Source: Mycolicibacterium fortuitum subsp. fortuitum
GTDB lineage: Bacteria; Actinomycetota; Actinomycetes; Mycobacteriales; Mycobacteriaceae
Length of the DNA stretch: 64,000 bases
NCBI RefSeq assembly: GCF_022179545.1
Contig: NZ_AP025518.1
Span: forward strand, 3,472,001 to 3,536,000
Direction of reading: 5' to 3'
Shown: positions 26,356 to 34,583 of the stretch, one piece after another
Numbering within the stretch: position 1 is the first letter of the stretch
How the letters are laid out: each line of letters starts with the position of its first letter
Program-made: the position numbers and the translations under genes
The notes under the pieces: generated by a model
Database searches by the model: none
Told to the model about the DNA's origin: nothing
Seen by the model: only the letters and a program-made list of their open reading frames with translations

Positions 26356-27476
26356 CGGGGTCCGCCGTGCCGAGTCTGTTGTCCCGTTACCGCCGGCTGC
26401 CGCCGAGCATGTCGGGCCGGTTCCGGCATGACCCGATGCTGGGCGCCGCCGGGGCGGCCATCGCCACCATCTGGACAGTGGGTCGGCTGGTACGACGGTC
26501 GAGTCCGCCGCCGGCGCTGGACCGCACGATAACGCTGACCGTGACCGGCCGGGAAGTGGTCGCCCACGATCAGGATGTGATCGCGCTGACCCTGGCCGCG
26601 GCCGACGGCGGCACCCTGCCGCAGTGGTTCCCTGGTGCACACATCGACCTGCATCTGGCCAGCGGGCGGGTCCGCCAGTACTCATTGTGCGGCGATCCCG
26701 CGACGTCCGACTCCTATCGAATCGCGGTGCGGCGCATACCCGATGGCGGCGGCGGTTCTGTCGAGGTGCACGACAGCCTGCAGGTCGGCAGCCGGGTGAA
26801 CACCCACGGCCCCCGCAACGCGTTCGCCCTCACGGTGCCCGGCTACGGGTCACCCACCCAGCGATTCCGTTTCATCGCAGGCGGAATCGGCATCACCCCG
26901 ATCCTGCCGATGCTCGGGTTGGCCGAGCGGTTGGGCGTCGACTGGTCGATGGTGTATGCCGGACGCAGTCGTGACAGCTTGCCGTTCCTGCACGAGCTCG
27001 ACCGGTTCGGAGACCGCATCGAGATCCGTACCGACGACGTCCACGGACTGCCCAGCGCCGACGAACTGCTCGGCGACTGCCCCGACGGCACCACGGTGTA
27101 CGCCTGTGGTCCGGCACCGATGCTGACCGGGATCCGGGCGGCACTCATCGGCCGGGATGACGTCGAGCTGCATTTCGAAAGATTCGCAGCGCCACCGGTT
27201 GTCGACGGTGCCGAATTCTCGGTGACGATCGCCTCGACCGGCGCCGAGGTGACCGTCGGAGCCGACGAGACCTTGCTCGCCGCGTTGGGCCGCGCCGGGG
27301 TCAACGCCCCGTACTCGTGTCAGCAAGGTTTCTGCGGAACCTGCCGTATTCGGGTCACCGACGGGACTGTGCAGCACCGCGATACGTTGCTGACCGATCC
27401 GGAGCGCGCCGCAGGCTACCTGCTGACCTGTGTTTCGCGGGCGGAGGCCGGGCACCGGCTGACGCTCGACCTCTGA
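26352..27476 (+). CDS. Ferredoxin-NAD(P)H reductase fusion (FNR + C-terminal 2Fe-2S)
   Basis: A 374-residue electron-transfer protein. A short N-terminal membrane-associated stretch (AAGAAIATIWTVG) precedes a flavin-binding domain (RQYSLCGDP), an NAD-binding domain (GGIGITPILPML and VYACGPAPML), and a C-terminal plant-type [2Fe-2S] ferredoxin with CQQGFCGTC plus a final cysteine in LLTCVSRA. This layout is that of phthalate-dioxygenase-reductase/VanB-type reductases. GTG 26352 overlaps the stop of the PF10118 gene by 4 bases, so it probably delivers electrons to that protein. Convergent with a NUDIX gene 4 bases away. Confidence 0.92.
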   Translation: MTGSAVPSLLSRYRRLPPSMSGRFRHDPMLGAAGAAIATIWTVGRLVRRSSPPPALDRTITLTVTGREVVAHDQDVIALTLAAADGGTLPQWFPGAHIDLHLASGRVRQYSLCGDPATSDSYRIAVRRIPDGGGGSVEVHDSLQVGSRVNTHGPRNAFALTVPGYGSPTQRFRFIAGGIGITPILPMLGLAERLGVDWSMVYAGRSRDSLPFLHELDRFGDRIEIRTDDVHGLPSADELLGDCPDGTTVYACGPAPMLTGIRAALIGRDDVELHFERFAAPPVVDGAEFSVTIASTGAEVTVGADETLLAALGRAGVNAPYSCQQGFCGTCRIRVTDGTVQHRDTLLTDPERAAGYLLTCVSRAEAGHRLTLDL

Positions 27477-27480
27477 GCCG

Positions 27481-27978
27481 CTACCCGTCTCCGGGGGCGC
27501 CTTCGCCGTAGCCGGCCAGCTCTGGTGCGGCCATCAGCTGGTCCAGCAGGGGGCGTTGCCCGGTGAGCAGTTTCGTACGTGCGATCGCCACCGAAACCCA
27601 AGCGACACGGTCGATTTCGGGGAACTCCACGAGGCGCCCCGATCCCTTTGGCAACTCGATGCTGAACGTGTTGCTCACGGCCACCGCAGGATCGAAGTCG
27701 CCGCGCACCGCAAACGCGGTCACCACCTTGCCTCCGGCCTGCCGTACCGGGACGAGATCAATTCGCGGGCCTGCCGGCGGCGGCGACCCGAGTTCTTCGG
27801 CGAATTCGCGTTGCGCCGCCGCCCACGGGTCCTCGCCGTCGACGTACTCCCCCTTGGGCACCGACCACGCTCCGTCGTCCTTGCGTGCCCAGAACGGCCC
27901 GCCCGGGTGGACGATCAGCACCTCCACGTCCGCTCCCGCGACGCGGTACAGCAGGACACCCGCGCTCAGCTTCGCCAC
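27481..27978 (-). CDS. NUDIX hydrolase
   Basis: A 165-residue NUDIX protein. The Nudix box is complete: G-x5-E-x7-REFAEELG, beginning GEYVDGEDPW. It belongs to the group starting KLSAGVLLYR with PFWARKDDGAWSVPKG, which are often annotated as NTP pyrophosphohydrolases of the MutT/diadenosine type; the substrate is uncertain. I favour GTG 27978 because related proteins begin just before KLSAG; the frame is open to a GTG at 28032. The gene is convergent with the reductase gene. Confidence 0.85.
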   Translation of the reverse strand: MAKLSAGVLLYRVAGADVEVLIVHPGGPFWARKDDGAWSVPKGEYVDGEDPWAAAQREFAEELGSPPPAGPRIDLVPVRQAGGKVVTAFAVRGDFDPAVAVSNTFSIELPKGSGRLVEFPEIDRVAWVSVAIARTKLLTGQRPLLDQLMAAPELAGYGEGAPGDG

Positions 27979-28243
27979 CTGATGCACGCTACGCGATGAC
28001 GGGATCGCAACCGCAGCGGTGAGCCAAGACACTTTGCCCGCAGGACATGGTCGGCGTCACGCGCGGTCGGGTTCCCGAGTGTGACGCAGCCCTCGTCAAG
28101 GTTTTCGGCAAGCCGGAATTTAAATTGTGAACTCCCGGTTAATCATTGGGTAACACCTAAAAGACAGCTGGCGACGACGCAGGGCGGGCGCCGCCGCCGG
28201 TCTTGAACGCACCACAACAGAAGAGCGAAAGAAGGCACCAAAG

Positions 28244-28543
28244 ATGATGAGGATCGGCTTTGCCACTGCACTCGCAGGCGCCGCCGCCGCGACGGTGATC
28301 GGCCTGGCCGCACCCGCTCAGGCAGCACCGACCGGCCCGGGTAACGCCCAGCAGACGATCAGCGAACTGCGGGCGCAGGGCTACAAGGTGATCGTGAACC
28401 ACGTCGGGTCCACCCCGCTGGACAAGGCATCGGTAGTGGCTGTGCGCCCGGGGCAGACCTACAGCCGGACGGATTCCGGCAGCCCGGGCGGTGACTTGCA
28501 GACCACCGTTCTGAACAAGACAGTTTACGTGGATGTGAAGTAA
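28244..28543 (+). CDS. Small secreted mycobacterial protein
   Basis: A 99-residue predicted exported protein with a signal peptide ending around AAPAQAAP (about residue 28). The mature part (about 70 residues) has the pattern QQTISELRAQGYKVIVNHVGSTPLDKASV, shared by a family of small secreted mycobacterial proteins of unknown function, and no cysteines. The 210-base upstream region is AT-rich for this genome, includes the palindrome AATTTAAATT at 28117-28126, and probably carries its promoter. A strong hairpin follows 21 bases after the stop. It is monocistronic. Confidence 0.82.
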   Translation: MMRIGFATALAGAAAATVIGLAAPAQAAPTGPGNAQQTISELRAQGYKVIVNHVGSTPLDKASVVAVRPGQTYSRTDSGSPGGDLQTTVLNKTVYVDVK

Positions 28544-28563
28544 GCCCAAACATCGCGAAACAT

Positions 28564-28598
28564 CAAGGAGGGGCGTCCTTTTCGGGCGCCCCTCCTTG
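28564..28598 (+). terminator. Hairpin terminator after the small secreted protein gene
   Basis: A perfect 12-bp stem (28564-28575 with 28587-28598) and 11-base loop. It starts 21 bases past the stop codon and lacks a long U-tract. Because it also lies upstream of the GDSL gene, that gene likely has its own promoter in the 46 bases between. Confidence 0.78.
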
Positions 28599-28644
28599 GT
28601 GTCCGCGCAAAGCGGCCGGGCCGGTGCGCGCTAGAGTCGCCACC

Positions 28645-29415
28645 GTGCGACGTTTTACCCGGTATGTCGCCCTGGGCGACAGCCAGACCGAAGGACTGTG
28701 GGACGGCGATGACACCGTCGGCCTCATGGGATTCGCCGACCGTCTCGCGGTCCGCCTCGACGGGCTCTATCCGGGGCTGGGCTACGCCAACCTCGCGATC
28801 CGCGGTCATCGCATCGGCGACGTGCTGAACACCCAACTCCCTACCGCGTTGTCGATGCGACCCGACCTGGTCACGGTCTGCATCGGGATGAACGACGTGA
28901 CCCGGCCGGGGCGGTCGTTCACCCGCGCGCTCGACGATCTGGACCTTGTCTACCGACTTCTGTCCGACTCCGGAGCCACCGTCGTCACCACCACGTTCCC
29001 CGACATCACCCAAATACTGCCGGTGGGCCGACTCCTCGGGAAACGAGTGGTGCGGATCAACGACGCGATCAACGGGGCGGCCGATCGGTACGGGTTTCAC
29101 CTCGTCGACCTGTACTCGGCCCCCTCGATGTGTGAGCCGGAAACCTGGAGCCCCGACCGGGTGCACGGGTCGGCGAAGGGGCACGCGCTGTTCGCCGCCG
29201 CGGCGGCCGAGGCACTCGGATTGCCTGGCAGCAACCATGATTGGGCACTGACCACCGGTCCCGGCCAAATCCAGTCCGTTCGGTCCCGGGCGTACTCACA
29301 ACTGCTGTGGACGCAGAACATGCTCATGCCCTGGTTGTGGCGTCACCTGCGAGGGCAGTCGGGCGGCGCGGGCCGCTCGGCCCGGCGGCCGGCACTGATG
29401 TGTCTGAGCGCCTAG
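28645..29415 (+). CDS. SGNH/GDSL-family hydrolase
   Basis: A 256-residue lipase/esterase-fold hydrolase. All SGNH blocks are present: block I YVALGDSQTEG (nucleophile Ser), block II glycine in LAIRGHRIGD, block III CIGMNDVTRPG, block V SPDRVHGSAKGH (Asp and His). No signal peptide is present, so it is intracellular or exported by another route. GTG 28645 is the start. The C-terminal tail (about 30 residues) is basic. It overlaps the convergent DUF732 gene by 4 bases. Related mycobacterial genes are annotated as acyl-esterases; no substrate can be named. Confidence 0.9.
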   Translation: MRRFTRYVALGDSQTEGLWDGDDTVGLMGFADRLAVRLDGLYPGLGYANLAIRGHRIGDVLNTQLPTALSMRPDLVTVCIGMNDVTRPGRSFTRALDDLDLVYRLLSDSGATVVTTTFPDITQILPVGRLLGKRVVRINDAINGAADRYGFHLVDLYSAPSMCEPETWSPDRVHGSAKGHALFAAAAAEALGLPGSNHDWALTTGPGQIQSVRSRAYSQLLWTQNMLMPWLWRHLRGQSGGAGRSARRPALMCLSA

Positions 29416-29804
29416 CTCAAGCCGAGGATCGACCAGGCCAGGTCGGCCGGCCCGCCGGTCAGGTTGCCTTCACCGGCCTTGGCCACCATCGCGGGGCAGA
29501 ACGTGGAGATCGCGATTCCGGTGAACATCGTGGCCGGCCCCAGCGACATGCCTGAAGCGTCGGCGACCTTGGCGGCCACGTCGGCGGCGTTCTGTCCCGG
29601 TTCGGCCAGCATCGGACACACCGACTGACCGAGCTCCACGGCTTGGGCCGGATCGGCCGCACCGACGCCGGCCTGGCTCAGCGCGTTGACGAAGGTCTGA
29701 TCGATCGGGTCGGCGTGGGCCGACGGGGCGATCACCACCGCCGTGGTGGCCGCCGCCGCCATGGCCACGAGAATCCGGCCGGACCGAAATACGGTGCGCT
29801 GCAT
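29412..29804 (-). CDS. DUF732 secreted protein
   Basis: A 130-residue exported protein. A signal peptide of about 32 residues ends at APSAHADP; the mature DUF732 domain shows the conserved pattern DQTFVNALSQAGV, GQSVCPMLAEPG, and a second cysteine in ISTFCPAM, giving the usual single disulfide. DUF732 is a mycobacterial family with many paralogues and no settled function. I start at ATG 29804; an ATG eight codons earlier has its purine-rich tract too close to it. Convergent with the GDSL gene. Confidence 0.85.
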   Translation of the reverse strand: MQRTVFRSGRILVAMAAAATTAVVIAPSAHADPIDQTFVNALSQAGVGAADPAQAVELGQSVCPMLAEPGQNAADVAAKVADASGMSLGPATMFTGIAISTFCPAMVAKAGEGNLTGGPADLAWSILGLS

Positions 29805-29848
29805 GGCTGGAATCGTACGGGGCGTCATTCCTGGAGCCCGCGCAGGTC

Positions 29849-30412
29849 TCAGATCCCGCCCCAGGCCGAGTCCAGTTCCTTGGCGACGTCGATGACCTTG
29901 GCCTGCTCCGATTGCGGGCTGTCGATCTCGCCGGCCACATGCGCGGCGATGAAGCGTTTGATCTCCGCATCGACCCCCGCCAGGATGCGCAGCACCTCGG
30001 CGCGCAGCGATGTGGAGGTGACATGGATGGAGATGTCGGACGGCCGTGGCTTCTTGACGTCGAGGATCAGCAGCAGGGGCTCGGCGGCCAATGCCGTGGC
30101 CCGTAGGGCGATCTCGCCGAACACCATGAACTTGGGCCGGTCGATGCGCAGGTCGATCACCATGTCGATCTCCAGCGGTATCCGGATGGAGAACGTGATG
30201 GTTTCGCCGACGATGCGGCTCACTCGGGGCTTCTGGATCTTCACCCGCGCGGTGACCTTGGCGATCTTGCCCGGCCCCTGGGCAATCGGGCCCATCTCGA
30301 ACTCGTCGCCCGCGATCGAACCGATGGCGTCGCCGACGCGGTCCTCGGACACCGCCACCTCGAAGAACTTGCGCCCGAATTCCTCGTAGGTGATGTATGC
30401 GTGATCAGCCAT
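29849..30412 (-). CDS. Conserved mycobacterial protein (resembles Rv1780)
   Basis: A 187-residue soluble protein without cysteines in the core or any signal peptide. It begins ADHAYITYEEFGRKFFEVAV and includes a beta-rich stretch with repeated RIPLEIDMVIDLRIDRPKF; the second half is helical (RAEVLRILAGVDAEIKRFI). Length and position near malQ agree with the conserved protein Rv1780 of M. tuberculosis, though I make that match from memory. The fold suggests a lipid-binding or SRPBCC-like beta structure, but I cannot support a function. It is followed by the DUF732 gene 44 bases away. Confidence 0.78.
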   Translation of the reverse strand: MADHAYITYEEFGRKFFEVAVSEDRVGDAIGSIAGDEFEMGPIAQGPGKIAKVTARVKIQKPRVSRIVGETITFSIRIPLEIDMVIDLRIDRPKFMVFGEIALRATALAAEPLLLILDVKKPRPSDISIHVTSTSLRAEVLRILAGVDAEIKRFIAAHVAGEIDSPQSEQAKVIDVAKELDSAWGGI

Positions 30413-30504
30413 GATCCCTCTACGGTCTCACGCCGGTGCACGGCGACGGTGACGCCGGGCCGTATTTGCCGTATTTGCCATATTTGGCGTTCACGTCCCG
30501 CCAC

Positions 30505-31305
30505 TCAGGACTGGTCGGCGAAATACCGCAACCGGGTGACTGCGAGCGGTCCGCGGCTCAGGTCGGCGATCAGCACGGCCCGCCGGCCATCGCGTTCCAA
30601 CCCGGCGGCCAGGTGATACCCGGAGGCGATCAGCTTTCGCCAGGAGGCACCCGAGGTCCGTTCCACCAAACCCGACATGTCCAGCGGGTCGTCGTCACCC
30701 GTGGAGATCTCCGCGCCGACCCCCAAGAGGCGTTGCACGGCTACGGTGTCGCCGGCGCAGAGGTTGTCCAGCAACCCGGACACCAGTTGCTTTCCCGCGC
30801 GTCCGGCACCGGCCATACCCTTGGCGAATCCCACGGCGCCGCCGGGTCCTTGGTTACGCAGCAGCGCCCCGGCCAGGCGGAGGCCGACCGGTACGGCGCC
30901 GAGTCCGGCGCGGGCGAACTGCCCGATCATCGTGGGCAGTTCCCAGTACGCCTGCAGTTGATCGATCGCCGGGCCGGAGGGTCCGGAGGTGACGGCATAG
31001 CGCAGGTAGGCCGGGATCCGCATGGCGACCGACGGACTCATCACCACCTCGAGCTCGAGATCGCGGACCACGGTGGATCCGACGACGATGTCCACGTCGC
31101 GGTGGAAGGTGATGTCCCGCGGGCCGATGAAGGTGTCATAGAACCGCTGGATCTGGGCGGGTCCGCGGTGCGGCCGGGAGCCCACCGGGTCCTCGACCTG
31201 TCCGCCCGCAGCGAACAGTCCCACCCATCGCCGGCGGTCGTGCGCACCCGCTGCCTGCGGTGACAATTCGACGGTGGCTAGCAGGTCGTCCCGTGTGAAG
31301 GCCAT
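30505..31305 (-). CDS. SnoaL/ketosteroid-isomerase-like domain protein
   Basis: A 266-residue protein. The first about 130 residues follow the NTF2/SnoaL pattern: TVELSPQAAGAHDRRRWVGLF, GGQVEDPVGSRPHRG and QIQRFYDTFIGP, the arrangement of ketosteroid isomerase-like proteins. The middle (about 140-190) is helical and Gly/Ala-rich, and the end returns to a strand-rich segment. Enzymatic activity is unproven; many relatives only bind polyketides or steroids. Nothing upstream is shared with it except a 92-base spacer with three 9-base AT-rich repeats. Confidence 0.75.
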   Translation of the reverse strand: MAFTRDDLLATVELSPQAAGAHDRRRWVGLFAAGGQVEDPVGSRPHRGPAQIQRFYDTFIGPRDITFHRDVDIVVGSTVVRDLELEVVMSPSVAMRIPAYLRYAVTSGPSGPAIDQLQAYWELPTMIGQFARAGLGAVPVGLRLAGALLRNQGPGGAVGFAKGMAGAGRAGKQLVSGLLDNLCAGDTVAVQRLLGVGAEISTGDDDPLDMSGLVERTSGASWRKLIASGYHLAAGLERDGRRAVLIADLSRGPLAVTRLRYFADQS

Positions 31306-31390
31306 ATGGTTCGTTTACCATCCCGCCCACCGCAGCGTGCGCGCACACTGGTGTTTGACACGTTTGCCCACATCCACCGAGGAGAGCGCC

Positions 31391-31777
31391 ATGAGTGGCA
31401 GTGGACCTTTCGGATTCGATCCCGAGGACTTCGACCGCGTCGCCCGCGAGGCCGGCGAGGGATTACGCGATGCTCTCGACGGCTTGGGCAAGTTCCTGGG
31501 CAACCAGGGTCAGGGCGTCGGCTGGTCGGGGCTGCTTGACGAGGTGACCCGGTTCTCGCGTCCCAGGAGCGAGCCGGAGACCACCGGCGAGAAGGGTGAC
31601 GGCGTGTGGGCCATCTACACCGTCGACGACGCCGGCGGCGCCCACATCGAGCAGGTTTATCCCAACGAGCTCGAGGCGCTGCGGGCCAACGCGAACAACA
31701 CCGATCCGGGCCGTCGGGTGCGGTTCCTGCCCTACGGCATCGCCGTCAGCGTGCTCGACGCCGATACCGGCGAGTAA
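31391..31777 (+). CDS. Conserved hypothetical protein
   Basis: A 128-residue hydrophilic protein. The N-terminal half is Gly-rich and amphipathic (GPFGFDPEDFDRVAREAGE, ALDGLGKFLGNQG); the second half, WAIYTVDDAGGAHIEQVYPNELEALRANANN, reads as a small alpha/beta domain seen in several mycobacterial hypothetical proteins. GGAGAG precedes ATG 31391 by a few bases, which decides the start; the frame is open to 31274 without a ribosome site. I do not recognise a function. Confidence 0.75.
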   Translation: MSGSGPFGFDPEDFDRVAREAGEGLRDALDGLGKFLGNQGQGVGWSGLLDEVTRFSRPRSEPETTGEKGDGVWAIYTVDDAGGAHIEQVYPNELEALRANANNTDPGRRVRFLPYGIAVSVLDADTGE

Positions 31778-31890
31778 CAACGGCCCGAAATGTGGTCATC
31801 CGGCCCTCGGGACCGGCTAGGCTTCTGGCCCAAAGTCAACGAAATGCCCGGCCCGATTCGACCGGCGGCCGGCAATGCTGAGGGTGGGAC

Positions 31891-32328
31891 ATGATTCGCG
31901 AACTCTTCGCCTCGACGGCGGTCGCCGCGGCGGCTCTGGCAACAGCCATTTCGCTGGCGCCGGGTGCACTGGCCGACGACAACAGCAACATGTACCCGGA
32001 CAATCCGGGGCGCTATCCCACCGATGTCCCGGGCATGAGCTACGAGGCATCCAACGGCGCACCGTGCTTCAGCTGGGAACGGAACGTGTTCGGGCGAGGC
32101 CCGGGCGGCACGGCGATGCAATGCCGGTGGATTCCCAATCAGTGGCCACCGGTGGACACCGGCTTCTGGACCTATGCCTACCCATTGCACGGTGTGCAGG
32201 AGATCGGCTCTCCGTGCCCTGGCCCGCAGGCGGCGGCCCAGTCGCCTGACGGCCGGCCGATGCTGTGCCTCGGCGCGCAGGGTTGGCAGCCGGGCGTGTT
32301 GACCGGGGACGGTTTCTTCCCGGTCTGA
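31891..32328 (+). CDS. Exported mycobacterial hypothetical protein
   Basis: A 145-residue predicted secreted protein. The signal peptide (about 29 residues) ends at APGALADD. The mature portion has four cysteines arranged as APCFSWERN, MQCRWIP, SPCPGPQ and MLCLGAQG, probably two disulfides, and is rich in Pro, Trp and Gly. It resembles other mycobacterial exported proteins with no catalytic motif. It is monocistronic; the following 94 bases contain a long inverted repeat that belongs to the next gene's control region. Confidence 0.82.
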   Translation: MIRELFASTAVAAAALATAISLAPGALADDNSNMYPDNPGRYPTDVPGMSYEASNGAPCFSWERNVFGRGPGGTAMQCRWIPNQWPPVDTGFWTYAYPLHGVQEIGSPCPGPQAAAQSPDGRPMLCLGAQGWQPGVLTGDGFFPV

Positions 32329-32360
32329 CCCGGCCTGAGGCGCGGGTCACATCCCCCCGG

Positions 32361-32387
32361 CCATACAGCTGAACGCTGCATGTATGG
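32361..32387. promoter_or_regulatory. Inverted repeat upstream of acyl-CoA ligase gene
   Basis: Perfect 7-bp arms CCATACA (32361-32367) and TGTATGG (32381-32387) around a 13-base centre, ending 35 bases before the ligase ATG. The spacing resembles sites of TetR-type repressors of lipid-metabolism genes. No regulator gene adjoins it; the nearest TetR is about 3.6 kb away. Confidence 0.4.
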
Positions 32388-32422
32388 TCGTGGGGCCCGA
32401 ATCCGCGCACATCAGGAGTGCC

Positions 32423-34096
32423 ATGAGCGCCGACGTGAAGTTCGATCTGTCCACAGTCTTCTCCACGGTGGCCAAAGCCGTGCCCGATCAGACCTTCCTG
32501 GTGTGGCGGGACCGCCGCCTGAGCTACGCCCAGTTCGACGCCCGTGTCGACGGTTTCGCCCATTACCTGGTGTCGGCCGGTCTCGGTGTGCATACAGAGC
32601 GCGACGTACTGGCCGGGCACGAATCAGGTCAGGACCACCTGGGTATCTACCTGCGCAACGGCAACGAGTACCTCGAGTCGATGATCGGCAGCTACCGCGC
32701 CCGGGTGGCACCGTTCAACGTCAGCTACCGCTACGTGGAGGAGGAACTCCTCTACCTGCTCAAGGACTCGAACGCCCGGGCGGTGATCTACAACGCCGAG
32801 TTCGCGCCTCGGGTGGCCGCGATCCGCGATCAGCTGCCCAACCTGGCGGTCCTCATCCAGGTCGCCGACGAATCGGGCAATGAACTCCTTCCGGGCGCCG
32901 TCGACTACGAGACGATCCTGAAGACCCCGGCTCCGGAGGCAGGGATGCCGACGCCGTCCGGCGACGACCTGTATGTCCTCTACACCGGAGGCACCACCGG
33001 CATGCCCAAGGGCGTGCTGTGGCGTCAGCACGACATCTTCCTGTCCTCGATGGGGGGCCGGCCGTTCGGCAGCGACACCTTCATCGCCTCGTACGAGGAA
33101 CTCGCCGAGCGTGCCCGCACCGCCGGTGGCGGATTGTCATTGCTGATGATCCCGCCGTTCATGCATGGGGCCGCACAGTGGGCCGCCTACAACGCCATCA
33201 CGATGGGCGGAAAGCTCGTGATCCCGGACGATGTGGTGCGGATGCGCCCCGACAACGTCCTGACCCTGGCCGCGCGTGAACGGGTGCTGAGCATCCCGGT
33301 GGTGGGCGACGCGATCGCCCGGCCGCTGATCGACGAGATCGAGAAGGGCGACTACGACCTGTCCGGCCTGTTCACGATCACCAACGGCGGCGCGCCACTC
33401 TCGCCGACCGTGCGGGAACGCATCCTGGCCGCGCTGCCTCACCTGATGCTGCTCGATGCCGTCGGATCTTCTGAGTCGGGCACCCAGATGAGCACCGCCT
33501 CCACCGCGGGTACCGATTCCGAGGCGGCCACCTTCAGTCCACAGTCCGACACCGCCGTGGTGGCCGAGGACATGTCCCGGGTGCTTCGCCCAGGTGAGGG
33601 CGGCGGCTGGCTGGCGCGCCGCGACCTGATCCCGCTGGGGTATCTGGGCGACGAGGCCAAGACCGCGCGCACCTTCCCCACCATCGACGGCGTCCGCTGG
33701 GCCGTTCCGGGCGACCGGGCAAATGTCTTGGAGGACGGGCGCATTCAGCTGCTCGGCCGCGACTCGGTCACCATCAACTCCGGCGGTGAGAAGATCTTCG
33801 TCGAAGAGGTCGAGCGTGCCGTGGCTGCCCACCCCGCCATCTACGACGTGGTCGTGGTCGGTCGCCCGTCGGAGCGCTGGGGCAACGAGGTGGTGGCGGT
33901 CGTGCAGTTCGCCGAAGGCGCCTCGGCCACCGACGAGGAACTCGCGACGGTGTGTGAACGTTCGATCGCGCGCTACAAGATTCCGAAGGCGTTCGTCCGG
34001 TCCGAGCAGATCGTGCGCTCCCCCGCGGGCAAGGCGGATTACCGCTGGGCCAAGTCGGTGGCCGCCGAACACGCCGACGCGGTCAGCGCCTCCTAG
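32423..34096 (+). CDS. Acyl-CoA synthetase / AMP-dependent ligase (FadD family)
   Basis: A 557-residue adenylate-forming enzyme. Core motifs: P-loop-like YTGGTTGMPKGVL, the A5 motif VGSSESG, and the C-terminal-domain hinge and lysine motifs (GRDSVTINSGGEKIFVEEVE and RSPAGKADYRW). It activates a carboxylate as the acyl-AMP and then the CoA thioester. The family is very large in mycobacteria, so I do not assign a FadD number. ATG 32423 has CAGGAG eight bases upstream. It is convergent with the SRPBCC-P450 operon, and with the second ligase at 36570 forms a lipid- or steroid-like catabolic neighbourhood. An inverted repeat lies upstream. Confidence 0.92.
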   Translation: MSADVKFDLSTVFSTVAKAVPDQTFLVWRDRRLSYAQFDARVDGFAHYLVSAGLGVHTERDVLAGHESGQDHLGIYLRNGNEYLESMIGSYRARVAPFNVSYRYVEEELLYLLKDSNARAVIYNAEFAPRVAAIRDQLPNLAVLIQVADESGNELLPGAVDYETILKTPAPEAGMPTPSGDDLYVLYTGGTTGMPKGVLWRQHDIFLSSMGGRPFGSDTFIASYEELAERARTAGGGLSLLMIPPFMHGAAQWAAYNAITMGGKLVIPDDVVRMRPDNVLTLAARERVLSIPVVGDAIARPLIDEIEKGDYDLSGLFTITNGGAPLSPTVRERILAALPHLMLLDAVGSSESGTQMSTASTAGTDSEAATFSPQSDTAVVAEDMSRVLRPGEGGGWLARRDLIPLGYLGDEAKTARTFPTIDGVRWAVPGDRANVLEDGRIQLLGRDSVTINSGGEKIFVEEVERAVAAHPAIYDVVVVGRPSERWGNEVVAVVQFAEGASATDEELATVCERSIARYKIPKAFVRSEQIVRSPAGKADYRWAKSVAAEHADAVSAS

Positions 34097-34105
34097 CCCG
34101 AAGGG

Positions 34106-34564
34106 TCAGGCGCCGAACACCTTTGCGATCGCGGCGAGCATCGTGGTGTGGGCAGCGACCGCCTGCGCCACGGTGATGGCCAACAATGGCCGCGGTGCGG
34201 CAATGGTCAGATCCTCGGTGATGCGGGTTCCGGTCTCGGTGGCCGCGAAGTTCACCACGCTGTCCAGTTGCACTTGCGGGAACTGGCGGGCCCGGGCCGT
34301 CACTGGACCCGAAGCGGGTACGACGAGGGTGGCCCGATAGGTGATCGGAAGCGCGAGCGGCCCGAACGGGATTCGGTCGCGCACCCGGTAGTCCTGTCGG
34401 TACCCGTCGTCGAGTTCCAGCCGGGAGGTGCTGTGCACCCACTGCACCAGCGGGTGCACCCGAGAGATGTTGTCCAGGTCGACGTAGAACGCCCGCACGT
34501 GTTCAGGCGGTGCGGGCACTTCGCCGCTGACGCTGCGCCGGGCCTGTCCGATCCAGATGCTCAC
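34106..34564 (-). CDS. SRPBCC (polyketide cyclase-like) protein
   Basis: A 152-residue SRPBCC/START-fold protein: a hydrophobic-ligand-binding cavity formed by an antiparallel sheet and a long C-terminal helix. Visible are the N-terminal strand SGEVPAPPEHVRAFYVDLDNISRVHPLV, the central strands DYRVRDRIPFGPLALPITYRATL and the final helix AITVAQAVAAHTTML. GTG 34564 starts 19 bases after the P450 stop. The likely role is to bind or hand over the P450 substrate or product, an inference from the operon. It has no catalytic signature. Confidence 0.85.
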   Translation of the reverse strand: MSIWIGQARRSVSGEVPAPPEHVRAFYVDLDNISRVHPLVQWVHSTSRLELDDGYRQDYRVRDRIPFGPLALPITYRATLVVPASGPVTARARQFPQVQLDSVVNFAATETGTRITEDLTIAAPRPLLAITVAQAVAAHTTMLAAIAKVFGA

Positions 34565-34583
34565 GCCGGCCAGTTCACCACAG

